Of a stretch of 5,612 bases of DNA, positions 1 to 5,076 are shown piece by piece (position 1 is the stretch's first letter; each line of letters begins with the position of its first letter). Under the pieces are notes generated by a model. That model was not told the origin of the DNA. It ran no database searches and was given only the letters and a program-made list of their open reading frames with translations. The DNA is from Alphaproteobacteria bacterium. Its GTDB lineage: Bacteria > Pseudomonadota > Alphaproteobacteria > Sphingomonadales > Sphingomonadaceae. The translations under genes and the position numbers were made by a program. The DNA lies in contig JAHJSJ010000281.1 in assembly GCA_018830415.1 (NCBI GenBank), forward strand, positions 1-5,612, read 5' to 3'.

Positions 1-387
1 CGGATCGATGATGAACACCGAACGCACCGCCGCCGTCTCGCTCTGATCGGGGTGGATCATGTCATAGAGCTTGGCGATTTCCAGATCAGCATCAGCCACG
101 ATCGGGAAAGTCAGCGTCACGCCCTGCGTTTCGTCGACATCCTTGACCCAGGTGAGGTGTTCTTCAACCGTGTCGGTCGACAGGCCGAGCGGCTTGGTGT
201 TGCGCTTGTCAAATTCGGCGGCAAGGCGCGCGGTCATGCCCATTTCGGTGGTGCAAACCGGGGTAAAATCGGCCGGATGGCTGAAAAAGAACACCCAACT
301 GTCGCCTGCCCAATCGTGCAGACTGATTTCGCCGGTGGTGGTGGCGACGGTGAAGTCGGGGGCGGTATCGCCGATGTGAAGGCTCAT
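1..387 (-). CDS. 1-Cys peroxiredoxin (Prx6/AhpC-TSA type), C-terminus cut by window edge
   Basis: Thiol peroxidase that reduces H2O2 and organic hydroperoxides, expected in the cytosol. The 129 codons from an ATG at 385-387 stay open to position 1. The protein begins MSLHIGDTAPDFTV, the usual peroxiredoxin N-terminus. It has the peroxidatic motif DFTPVCTTE with Cys45, preceded by FFFSHPA, and a later conserved arginine (R122) in VRSVFIIDP. PVCTTE is typical of the Prx6 branch, and no second cysteine occurs in the visible part, which fits a 1-Cys enzyme. Family members are about 210 residues, so roughly 80 C-terminal residues lie outside the window. A strong ribosome binding site (AAAGGAG, 8 bases upstream) fixes the start. 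It lies 187 bases downstream of sulP on the same strand, so it is probably a separate transcription unit. Class is certain; the natural substrate (peroxide or persulfide) and the reductant are not visible. Confidence 0.93.
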   Translation of the reverse strand, partial: MSLHIGDTAPDFTVATTTGEISLHDWAGDSWVFFFSHPADFTPVCTTEMGMTARLAAEFDKRNTKPLGLSTDTVEEHLTWVKDVDETQGVTLTFPIVADADLEIAKLYDMIHPDQSETAAVRSVFIIDP

Positions 388-395
388 TACGTATA

Positions 396-402
396 CTCCT
401 TT
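396..402 (-). promoter_or_regulatory. Ribosome binding site of the peroxiredoxin gene
   Basis: The minus strand reads AAAGGAG, followed by 8 bases and then ATG. This near-perfect Shine-Dalgarno sequence supports the chosen start and suggests strong translation. Confidence 0.8.
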
Positions 403-439
403 GCGTTGATGCAACCGCTTTAGCAGGAGATGCGATTCG

Positions 440-467
440 CGTATAACTCAATTACTCATTTTATGAA
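440..467 (-). promoter_or_regulatory. Weak candidate promoter for the peroxiredoxin gene
   Basis: On the minus strand TTCATA (462-467) and TATACG (440-445) are separated by 16 bases and sit in the AT-rich part of the gap, which would give a leader of about 45 bases before the ATG. Both hexamers match the sigma-70 consensus only partly. No clear OxyR site was recognised nearby. The placement is inferred from position and base composition. Confidence 0.22.
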
Positions 468-574
468 ATCGATTTTTTAATTCAGCGCTAGGGAGCGGTG
501 AGATTGTGTGTTTTCGGCAAATTCAGTAGTTCTCGCCGCATTTCACATATAGATTTTTGATATTGATGCGTTCT

Positions 575-2332
575 TCAGATCATCCCGCGCGCGTCCAATG
601 GATCGCCAGGCCCCGGCTCCTCACCAGTATCGAGCGCCAATTCAGCAAAGGCGCTGTCCTGCGACAGGAACACCCGGCCCGACAGATCATCAAGAAAGTG
701 CGCGCGCCCTAGCCGGTCCATCACCGGGCCTTTCACTTCCGACAGGTGCAGTTTCACACCCCCGTCGGCAAGCCGGTGGTTGATCGCCTCAAGGCTTTCC
801 AGACCCGAGGCATCGATCGCGTTGACCGCGCTGCACATCAGCACCACGTGCCGCAGCGGCGGGCGATCCGCGACCTGTTCCAGCACATATTCCTCCAGCC
901 AGCGGGCATTGAGATAGGTCAGGCTTTCATCGATTCGGATTGACAGCAGGTGCGGCAGGGTCAGCACCTTGTGGCGTTCGACATTGCGGAAATGCTCGGT
1001 ACCCGGCACCCGCCCGACAATCGCCGCGTGGGGTCGGCTGGCGCGCCACAGATACAGCAGCAGGCCCACCGCCACCCCGGCGATCACCCCCAACTCCACC
1101 CCGGCAAGCAGCGTGATTACGATGGTCGCGGCATGGGCGGCGAAATCGGCCTTGGAATAGGCCCAAAGCAGCCGGGGTGTCTTGAAATCGACAAGGCTCA
1201 GCACCGCCACGATGATCGTTGCTGCGAGCGTCGCGTTAGGCAGGTGGAACAATAGCGGGGTGAGGAACAGGCTGGCGAGCGCAATGCCCACCGCCGTGAA
1301 GGCGCCCGCCGCCGGGGTCTGCGCGCCCGCATCAAAATTCACCACCGAACGCGCAAAGCCGCCGGTTACCGGATAGCCGCCCGACAGCGCCGAAGCGATG
1401 TTCGATGCGCCAAGGCCAATCAATTCCTGATCGGGCGCAATCCGCTGACGCCGCTTGGCCGCAAGCGTCTGCGCGACCGAGACGCTTTCGACGAACCCGA
1501 TCACCGAAATCAGCAACGCGGGCACCCACAAAGCCTGAATCAGCGCAAATTCGGTCGAAGGCAGGGTAAACGGTGGCAGGCCTTGCGGGATCGCGCCCAC
1601 GGTCGAAACGCCGCGCGCCTCCAGCCCAAATCCGATCACGGCTAGGATCGTCACCGCCACCGCCGCCACCGGCCCGGCCTTGGCCGTCATATCGGCAGCG
1701 CGCGCAGGCATCCCAAAGCGTTGGAGCGCAGGCTTCAACCCCTTGCGCACCCAGAACAGGAACAGCGTCGCCGGAACGCCGATGGCGAGGGTGGCAAGGT
1801 TGGTGCTGCCTATCGCACCTGCCAGCCCGGATAGCATCTCCGGCCAGGTCTCACCCCCGGCCTTCACACCCAGAATGTGTTTCAACTGGCTGGTGGCAAT
1901 CAGGATGCCGGAGGCCGAAATGAACCCGCTGATCACCGGGTGCGACAGCAGGTTGGCCAGGAACCCGAGCCGCAGCAGGCCCAGCACTGCCAGCATCACC
2001 CCTGACAGCGCGGCGAGCGTGACCGCCGCCTCCCAATATTCAGCCGTTCCCGGCGTAGCGATCGCGCCCACCGCGCTCGCCGTCATCAACGAAACCACCG
2101 CCACCGGGCCAACTGCCAACGTTCGGCTGGTGCCGAACACGGCATAGGCAAACAGCGGCAGGATCGAGGCATAAAGGCCGACCACCGGCGGCAATCCCGC
2201 CAGCATCGCATAGGCAAGGCTTTGCGGGATCAGCATGATGGTGACGATCACCGCCGCCATCAGATCACTGGTCAGGACGCCCCGATCATAGCTGCGCGCC
2301 CACGTCAGGATCGGGAAATAGCGTTGCAACAT
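575..2332 (-). CDS. SulP family anion transporter with C-terminal STAS domain
   Basis: Inner-membrane anion transporter of the SLC26/SulP family, 585 residues, a full family length. The membrane domain (about residues 20-430) carries family hallmarks: IPQSLAYA at 35-42, GLPPVVGLY at 46-54, GTSRTLAVGP at 67-76, and GGYPVTGGFARSVVN at 318-332. A cytoplasmic STAS domain follows at about 454-566, with the phosphoacceptor-like segment IDASGLESL at 506-514, then a short Pro/Gly/Asp-rich tail. SulP proteins carry sulfate, bicarbonate or dicarboxylates, and the substrate cannot be read from sequence alone. Its position 7 bases after the SQR stop codon suggests an inorganic sulfur oxyanion such as sulfate (inference). 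The ribosome binding site is weak, so translation is probably coupled to the SQR gene. No intrinsic terminator follows it. Family assignment is very secure. Confidence 0.95.
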   Translation of the reverse strand: MLQRYFPILTWARSYDRGVLTSDLMAAVIVTIMLIPQSLAYAMLAGLPPVVGLYASILPLFAYAVFGTSRTLAVGPVAVVSLMTASAVGAIATPGTAEYWEAAVTLAALSGVMLAVLGLLRLGFLANLLSHPVISGFISASGILIATSQLKHILGVKAGGETWPEMLSGLAGAIGSTNLATLAIGVPATLFLFWVRKGLKPALQRFGMPARAADMTAKAGPVAAVAVTILAVIGFGLEARGVSTVGAIPQGLPPFTLPSTEFALIQALWVPALLISVIGFVESVSVAQTLAAKRRQRIAPDQELIGLGASNIASALSGGYPVTGGFARSVVNFDAGAQTPAAGAFTAVGIALASLFLTPLLFHLPNATLAATIIVAVLSLVDFKTPRLLWAYSKADFAAHAATIVITLLAGVELGVIAGVAVGLLLYLWRASRPHAAIVGRVPGTEHFRNVERHKVLTLPHLLSIRIDESLTYLNARWLEEYVLEQVADRPPLRHVVLMCSAVNAIDASGLESLEAINHRLADGGVKLHLSEVKGPVMDRLGRAHFLDDLSGRVFLSQDSAFAELALDTGEEPGPGDPLDARGMI

Positions 2333-2339
2333 GGCGGGC

Positions 2340-3566
2340 CTATTGTGCGATCAGACCGCCGGGGCCAGCCAGCCACTCGCGCCCCTTGAGCATTCCGTTC
2401 CAGTAAATCCACGGCAGCAGATCAGCCTTGAGCATCCATGACAGGCGCGTAGGCTTTGTCCCGTCGACCAGCCATGTCGGAAAGCTGGGAGCAAGCTTGC
2501 CGCCATAGGCAAATTCGGCAAGCACGATCTTGCCGCGCTCCACTGTCAGCGGGCACGAGCCATAGCCGTCATATCCGGCCGTCGGCCCCTTGCAATCAAG
2601 CTGCCGCAGCGCGTTCACCGCCACCACCGGGGCCTGTTTGCGCGCAGCAGCCGCGGTCTTGGCATTGGGCATCGAACCTGCATCCCCAAGGCCAAACACA
2701 TTGGGGTAACGCACGTGCTGCAAGGTATGCTGATCAACATCGGTGAACCCGCTTGCCGCTGCCAAGGGGCTGTCGGCAAGAAATTGCGGCGCGACCTGCG
2801 GGGGCACGACGTGGAGCATGTCGAAATCGACCGTCACTTCGCCCTCTGCCGCAGCGAAAGTCGCCTTGTGCGCGGGGCCATCTACCGCGACGAGATTATT
2901 GTTGAGCTCAAGATCAATGCCGTATTTCCCGACATATTCCATCAGCGCAGGCACATAATCGGCCACCCCGAACAGCACTCCGCCCGCATTGCGAAACTCG
3001 ACCCCGATGTCGCCCAGCACGCCCGCGCGCCGCCAGTGATCGCAGGCGAGATACATCACCTTTTGCGGCGCGCCCGCGCATTTGATCGGCATGGGCGGCT
3101 GACTGAAAATCGCACGGCCTGCCTTCAATCCCTGCACCAGTTCCCAAGTATAAGGCGAAAGATCGCCGCGGTAATTGGACGTAACACCGTTCTGGCCAAG
3201 CGTCTGTTCAAGCCCCGCGATCTTCTCCCACGCAAGGCGAATGCCGGGGGCGACGATCAGCACATCGTAGGTCAAGGTGCTGCCATCGGCGAGCGTCACC
3301 TGATTATCGTCTGGCTGGAAACTGGCCGCAGCCTGCTTGACCCAGACCGCGCCCTTGGGGATCACGCTCTTCATCGGACGCAGCGTTGATGCAAGATCGA
3401 AAACCCCGCCGCCAACCATCGTCCAACCGGGCTGGTAGGCGTGGGTATCGGTCGGCTCGACAATTGCGACGTCGAGCCCCGGCCTGCGCCTCAGCATCGA
3501 AGCCGCAGCGGCAATCCCTGCCGCGCCGCCGCCGATGACGACGACCGTGTGTGATGAAATGCCCAT
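2340..3566 (-). CDS. sqr: Sulfide:quinone oxidoreductase, type II (mitochondrial SQOR-like)
   Basis: FAD flavoprotein that oxidises sulfide to sulfane sulfur (persulfide or polysulfide) and reduces membrane quinone. The 408 residues start with a Rossmann FAD motif, VVVIGGGAAG (8-17), with acidic E37 in AIVEP. HAYQPGWTMVGGG (42-54) matches the HFYQPIWTLVGAG-like segment of human SQOR. The two redox cysteines are present: C163 in KCAGAPQKVMYL and C338 in DGYGSCPL, corresponding to Cys201 and Cys379 of the human enzyme. MLHVVPPQ (250-257) and YPNVFGLGDAGSMPNAKTAA (287-306) are the late FAD-binding segments. The C-terminal stretch of about 378-400 (LKADLLPWIYWNGMLKG) is the amphipathic membrane-anchoring part typical of the family. 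The type I third cysteine pattern is absent. A start at 3564-3566 is supported by AAGGGA 5 bases upstream. It lies 24 bases after the DUF442 gene and 7 before sulP. Confidence 0.95.
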   Translation of the reverse strand: MGISSHTVVVIGGGAAGIAAAASMLRRRPGLDVAIVEPTDTHAYQPGWTMVGGGVFDLASTLRPMKSVIPKGAVWVKQAAASFQPDDNQVTLADGSTLTYDVLIVAPGIRLAWEKIAGLEQTLGQNGVTSNYRGDLSPYTWELVQGLKAGRAIFSQPPMPIKCAGAPQKVMYLACDHWRRAGVLGDIGVEFRNAGGVLFGVADYVPALMEYVGKYGIDLELNNNLVAVDGPAHKATFAAAEGEVTVDFDMLHVVPPQVAPQFLADSPLAAASGFTDVDQHTLQHVRYPNVFGLGDAGSMPNAKTAAAARKQAPVVAVNALRQLDCKGPTAGYDGYGSCPLTVERGKIVLAEFAYGGKLAPSFPTWLVDGTKPTRLSWMLKADLLPWIYWNGMLKGREWLAGPGGLIAQ

Positions 3567-3571
3567 TGTGA

Positions 3572-3577
3572 TCCCTT
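3572..3577 (-). promoter_or_regulatory. Ribosome binding site of the SQR gene
   Basis: The minus strand reads AAGGGA, 5 bases before the ATG, inside the 24-base gap after the DUF442 stop codon. It fixes the SQR start and gives it independent initiation within the operon. Confidence 0.7.
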
Positions 3578-3590
3578 CCCTCGTCCGGCC

Positions 3591-4013
3591 TTATCCGCCA
3601 GCTTCCATCCGTTCGGCAAGCGTCGACAAATCGTAACCGGCGGCCTGCGCGCGAGCGATGCGTTCTTCGGTTGACAGGCCGCCGGTATTGGCGAGCGCAT
3701 CAAGCGTAATTGAACGCGTGCCAGTGCGGCAATAGCCGAGCACTTTGCCCGGCGTGCCGCGCCGGATTGCAGCAAAGGCGGCGACGGCAGCGGGTGGGAA
3801 CAGGCCACCTGCAACCGGAATGTGGTGGAAGGCCAGCCCGGCGTCCTGCGCGGCGCGGCGCATATCATCCAGCGCGGGCTGCCCCGGCTCTTCGCCATCG
3901 GGGCGGTTGCAGATCACGGCGGTGAAGCCTCCGCCAGCCAGCGCCGCCATTTCATCGGGCTGCATCTGCGGAGCGACCGCAAAACTATCGTCCACCTTGC
4001 GAATTTCCATCAT
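3591..4013 (-). CDS. DUF442 / TIGR01244-family phosphatase-fold sulfur transferase-like protein (standalone Blh N-domain)
   Basis: Small cytosolic protein of 140 residues. INxRPDGE-type signature ICNRPDGEEPGQP (34-46) and the active-site loop YCRTGTRS (94-101) with C95 and R100 identify the DUF442 family. Its fold is that of cysteine phosphatases, but the CX4R loop length is rhodanese-like. In Blh proteins of BigR-type operons this domain is fused to the MBL persulfide dioxygenase and is thought to hand over sulfane sulfur; here it is a separate gene. The start ATG at 4011-4013 overlaps the stop of the preceding gene in an ATGA arrangement and has GAAGGA 5 bases upstream. A longer reading back to 4313 would run through the real pmpB-like gene in another frame and was discarded. 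ATG at 4008-4010 is a possible alternative start. The exact reaction is not proven for standalone members. Confidence 0.9.
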   Translation of the reverse strand: MMEIRKVDDSFAVAPQMQPDEMAALAGGGFTAVICNRPDGEEPGQPALDDMRRAAQDAGLAFHHIPVAGGLFPPAAVAAFAAIRRGTPGKVLGYCRTGTRSITLDALANTGGLSTEERIARAQAAGYDLSTLAERMEAGG

Positions 4014-4426
4014 GCATGTCCTTCTATAAGGCGCACCGCGACCATCCCGGCGAGCATCGCAGCCACAAACACGGCGGCCGATACAGGTTCGATCACCAGC
4101 GCGGCAAAGCCCGGCCCCGGACACAGCCCAGCGATTCCCCAGCCGACCCCGAACAACGCCGATCCGCCGACCAGGCGAGGCGTGATGTCGCTGCGGTCGG
4201 GTAGTGCAAAGCCTTCGGCGAACCAGGGACGCAGCAACTTGCCCTGCACCAGCCACGCCGCCGCCATCACCAGCACCGCGCCGCCCATCACAAAGGCAAG
4301 CGTCGGATCCCACGCCCCAAACAGATCAAGAAAGCCGCGCACCCGCGCCGGATCGGTCATCCCGCCTAGCGCCAACCCGGCGCCGAAAATCGTGCCTGAA
4401 GCGAGCGGGACTAGCAGTTGGCGCAC
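4010..4426 (-). CDS. YeeE/YedE (DUF395/DUF6691) inner-membrane half-protein, PmpB-like
   Basis: Integral membrane protein of 138 residues with about four hydrophobic segments. The family signatures are GTIFGAGLALGGMTDP (11-26), GFLDLFGAWDPTLAFVMGGA (31-50) and LFGVGWGIAGLCPGP (91-105), the last with C102 at the putative pore. Full-length YeeE proteins transport thiosulfate through a relay of conserved cysteines; PmpA and PmpB look like the two halves of such a transporter, so this protein probably pairs with the product at 4627-5076 (inference). The start is GTG at 4424-4426; the N-terminus MRQLLVPLASG fits the family, and AGG lies 9 bases upstream. It overlaps the DUF2892 gene by 16 bases and the DUF442 gene by 4, which implies translational coupling. 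The transported species could be thiosulfate, polysulfide or another sulfur compound. Confidence 0.9.
   Translation of the reverse strand: MRQLLVPLASGTIFGAGLALGGMTDPARVRGFLDLFGAWDPTLAFVMGGAVLVMAAAWLVQGKLLRPWFAEGFALPDRSDITPRLVGGSALFGVGWGIAGLCPGPGFAALVIEPVSAAVFVAAMLAGMVAVRLIEGHA
4019..4024 (-). promoter_or_regulatory. Ribosome binding site of the DUF442 gene
   Basis: The minus strand reads GAAGGA, 5 bases before the ATG at 4011-4013 and inside the 3' end of the upstream gene. It decides between the short reading (140 residues) and the much longer open frame reaching 4313. Confidence 0.65.
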
Positions 4427-4614
4427 GTGCGTAGACCTAACAGCCGGTAAAGCGGGCAGAACGAGGCGAAACTGGTCAGAACGAAGACCCCCGCCACCAC
4501 ATAAGCGATGACCGCGAAGGTTCCGCTAATCGTCCCAGTCGCTGCAAGAGCAATCGCGATGACCGCGGCAATCAGGCGGATTATCTTATCGAGGGTTCCC
4601 ATATTCTTTTTCAT
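4411..4614 (-). CDS. DUF2892 (YgaP membrane-domain-like) small inner-membrane protein with C-terminal CxxC
   Basis: A 67-residue protein with a short basic N-terminus (MKKNMGTLDKIIRL) followed by two hydrophobic segments at about 11-27 and 32-50. The C-terminal segment is SFCPLYRLLGLRTCANC with C53, C64 and C67, ending in a CxxC pair at the very terminus. The CPLYxLLG...TC pattern is the DUF2892 hallmark, also found as the membrane part of the rhodanese YgaP. No rhodanese domain is attached here. It lies between the two YeeE-type halves, 12 bases after one and overlapping the other by 16, so it probably works with them, perhaps passing persulfide sulfur (inference). GAAAGGA, 7 bases upstream, supports the ATG at 4612-4614 over the internal ATG at 4600-4602. 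The molecular function of DUF2892 alone is not established. Confidence 0.88.
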   Translation of the reverse strand: MKKNMGTLDKIIRLIAAVIAIALAATGTISGTFAVIAYVVAGVFVLTSFASFCPLYRLLGLRTCANC

Positions 4615-4621
4615 TATCGTG

Positions 4622-4628
4622 TCCTTTC
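4622..4628 (-). promoter_or_regulatory. Ribosome binding site of the DUF2892 gene, overlapping the upstream stop codon
   Basis: The minus strand reads GAAAGGA 7 bases before the ATG. The GA of the preceding gene's TGA stop forms the beginning of this site, so terminating and initiating ribosomes would compete for or share it. It is one of the strongest sites in the operon. Confidence 0.75.
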
Positions 4629-5076
4629 AGAGCCATGCATTCATGATAGCGACAGTGGCGATGCCGGTGGCGATAAAGGTTGCGGTGGCGACCAGCGAAC
4701 GTTGCGACAGGCGGCTCATCCCGCACACCCCGTGGCCGCTGGTGCAGCCGCCGCCAAGACGCGTTCCGATGCCGACAATCAGCCCGGCGATGGCGAGTTG
4801 CAGCGGCGCGGCAAAGCTGGCTTCAAGCCCGCCGGTCAGGCTGGCGACGATTAGCGCGCCCAATGGCAGGCCAACCAGGAACGCCCACGCGCCGAGCCGC
4901 GGCATCGAGCCTGCACCGATCCCGAAAGCCCGCGCAGCAATGCCGGAAACCCCGGCAATCCGCCCTGCCCCCAGCAGCATCAGCGCTGCGGAAAGTCCGA
5001 TCAGCACCCCGCCCGCAAGCCCAGCAACCGGGGCGGCATCGGGGAAGCCCGGCAGGCTGATAGCCAGCAGGCTCAT
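4627..5076 (-). CDS. YeeE/YedE (DUF395) inner-membrane half-protein, PmpA-like
   Basis: Integral membrane protein of 149 residues with about four hydrophobic segments (roughly 16-37, 62-80, 91-105, 127-147). The hallmark is GIGTRLGGGCTSGHGVCGMS at 102-121 with C111 and C118, followed by RLSQRSLVATATF, the classic DUF395 signature. C111 corresponds to a pore cysteine of the thiosulfate transporter YeeE. The protein is about half the length of a full YeeE, and the complementary half is encoded at 4010-4426. The start ATG at 5074-5076 overlaps the preceding stop codon as ATGA, and no good ribosome binding site precedes it, so translation is probably coupled. In BigR-type operons the pair is called PmpA/PmpB. 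The substrate is unproven; a reduced sulfur compound is the best inference from cysteines and context. Confidence 0.91.
   Translation of the reverse strand: MSLLAISLPGFPDAAPVAGLAGGVLIGLSAALMLLGAGRIAGVSGIAARAFGIGAGSMPRLGAWAFLVGLPLGALIVASLTGGLEASFAAPLQLAIAGLIVGIGTRLGGGCTSGHGVCGMSRLSQRSLVATATFIATGIATVAIMNAWL

Larger units (their letters stand above)
388..574. other. Intergenic region between sulP and the peroxiredoxin gene
   Basis: This 187-base gap is the only substantial non-coding stretch in the window and is clearly richer in A+T than the genes on either side. It holds the peroxiredoxin ribosome binding site and presumably its promoter. Short inverted repeats occur (CGCT-AGGG-AGCG at 486-497, TCAT-TTT-ATGA at 456-466, and CGCAT/ATGCG arms near 538-570), but none is a GC-rich stem followed by a T-run on the minus strand. 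I therefore see no intrinsic terminator for the operon upstream and no conserved small RNA. Confidence 0.6.

Noticed and set aside
486..497. Inverted repeat CGCT-AGGG-AGCG as a terminator for the operon
   Set aside because: The stem is only 4 base pairs, and on the minus strand it is followed by an A-rich rather than a T-rich run.
388..574. Operator for a SqrR/BigR-type regulator upstream of the peroxiredoxin gene
   Set aside because: I looked for an ATTC-N8-GAAT-type palindrome, which I recall for this regulator family, and found ATTC half-sites without a matching partner.
1680..2147. Plus-strand open frame of 155 codons within sulP
   Set aside because: It lies opposite conserved SulP membrane segments and its composition follows from the sense gene.
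2715..3389. Plus-strand open frame of 224 codons
   Set aside because: It is antisense to the SQR gene, begins without a ribosome binding site, and shows no domain pattern.
3591..4313. A 240-residue minus-strand reading that extends the DUF442 gene upstream by about 100 codons
   Set aside because: The extension overlaps the well-recognised YeeE-type gene in another frame and has no family similarity. A ribosome binding site and the ATGA overlap support the start at 4013.
3822..4511. Plus-strand open frame of 229 codons
   Set aside because: It is antisense to three recognised genes, has low-complexity Pro/Ser/Arg-rich composition, and is a typical high-GC shadow.
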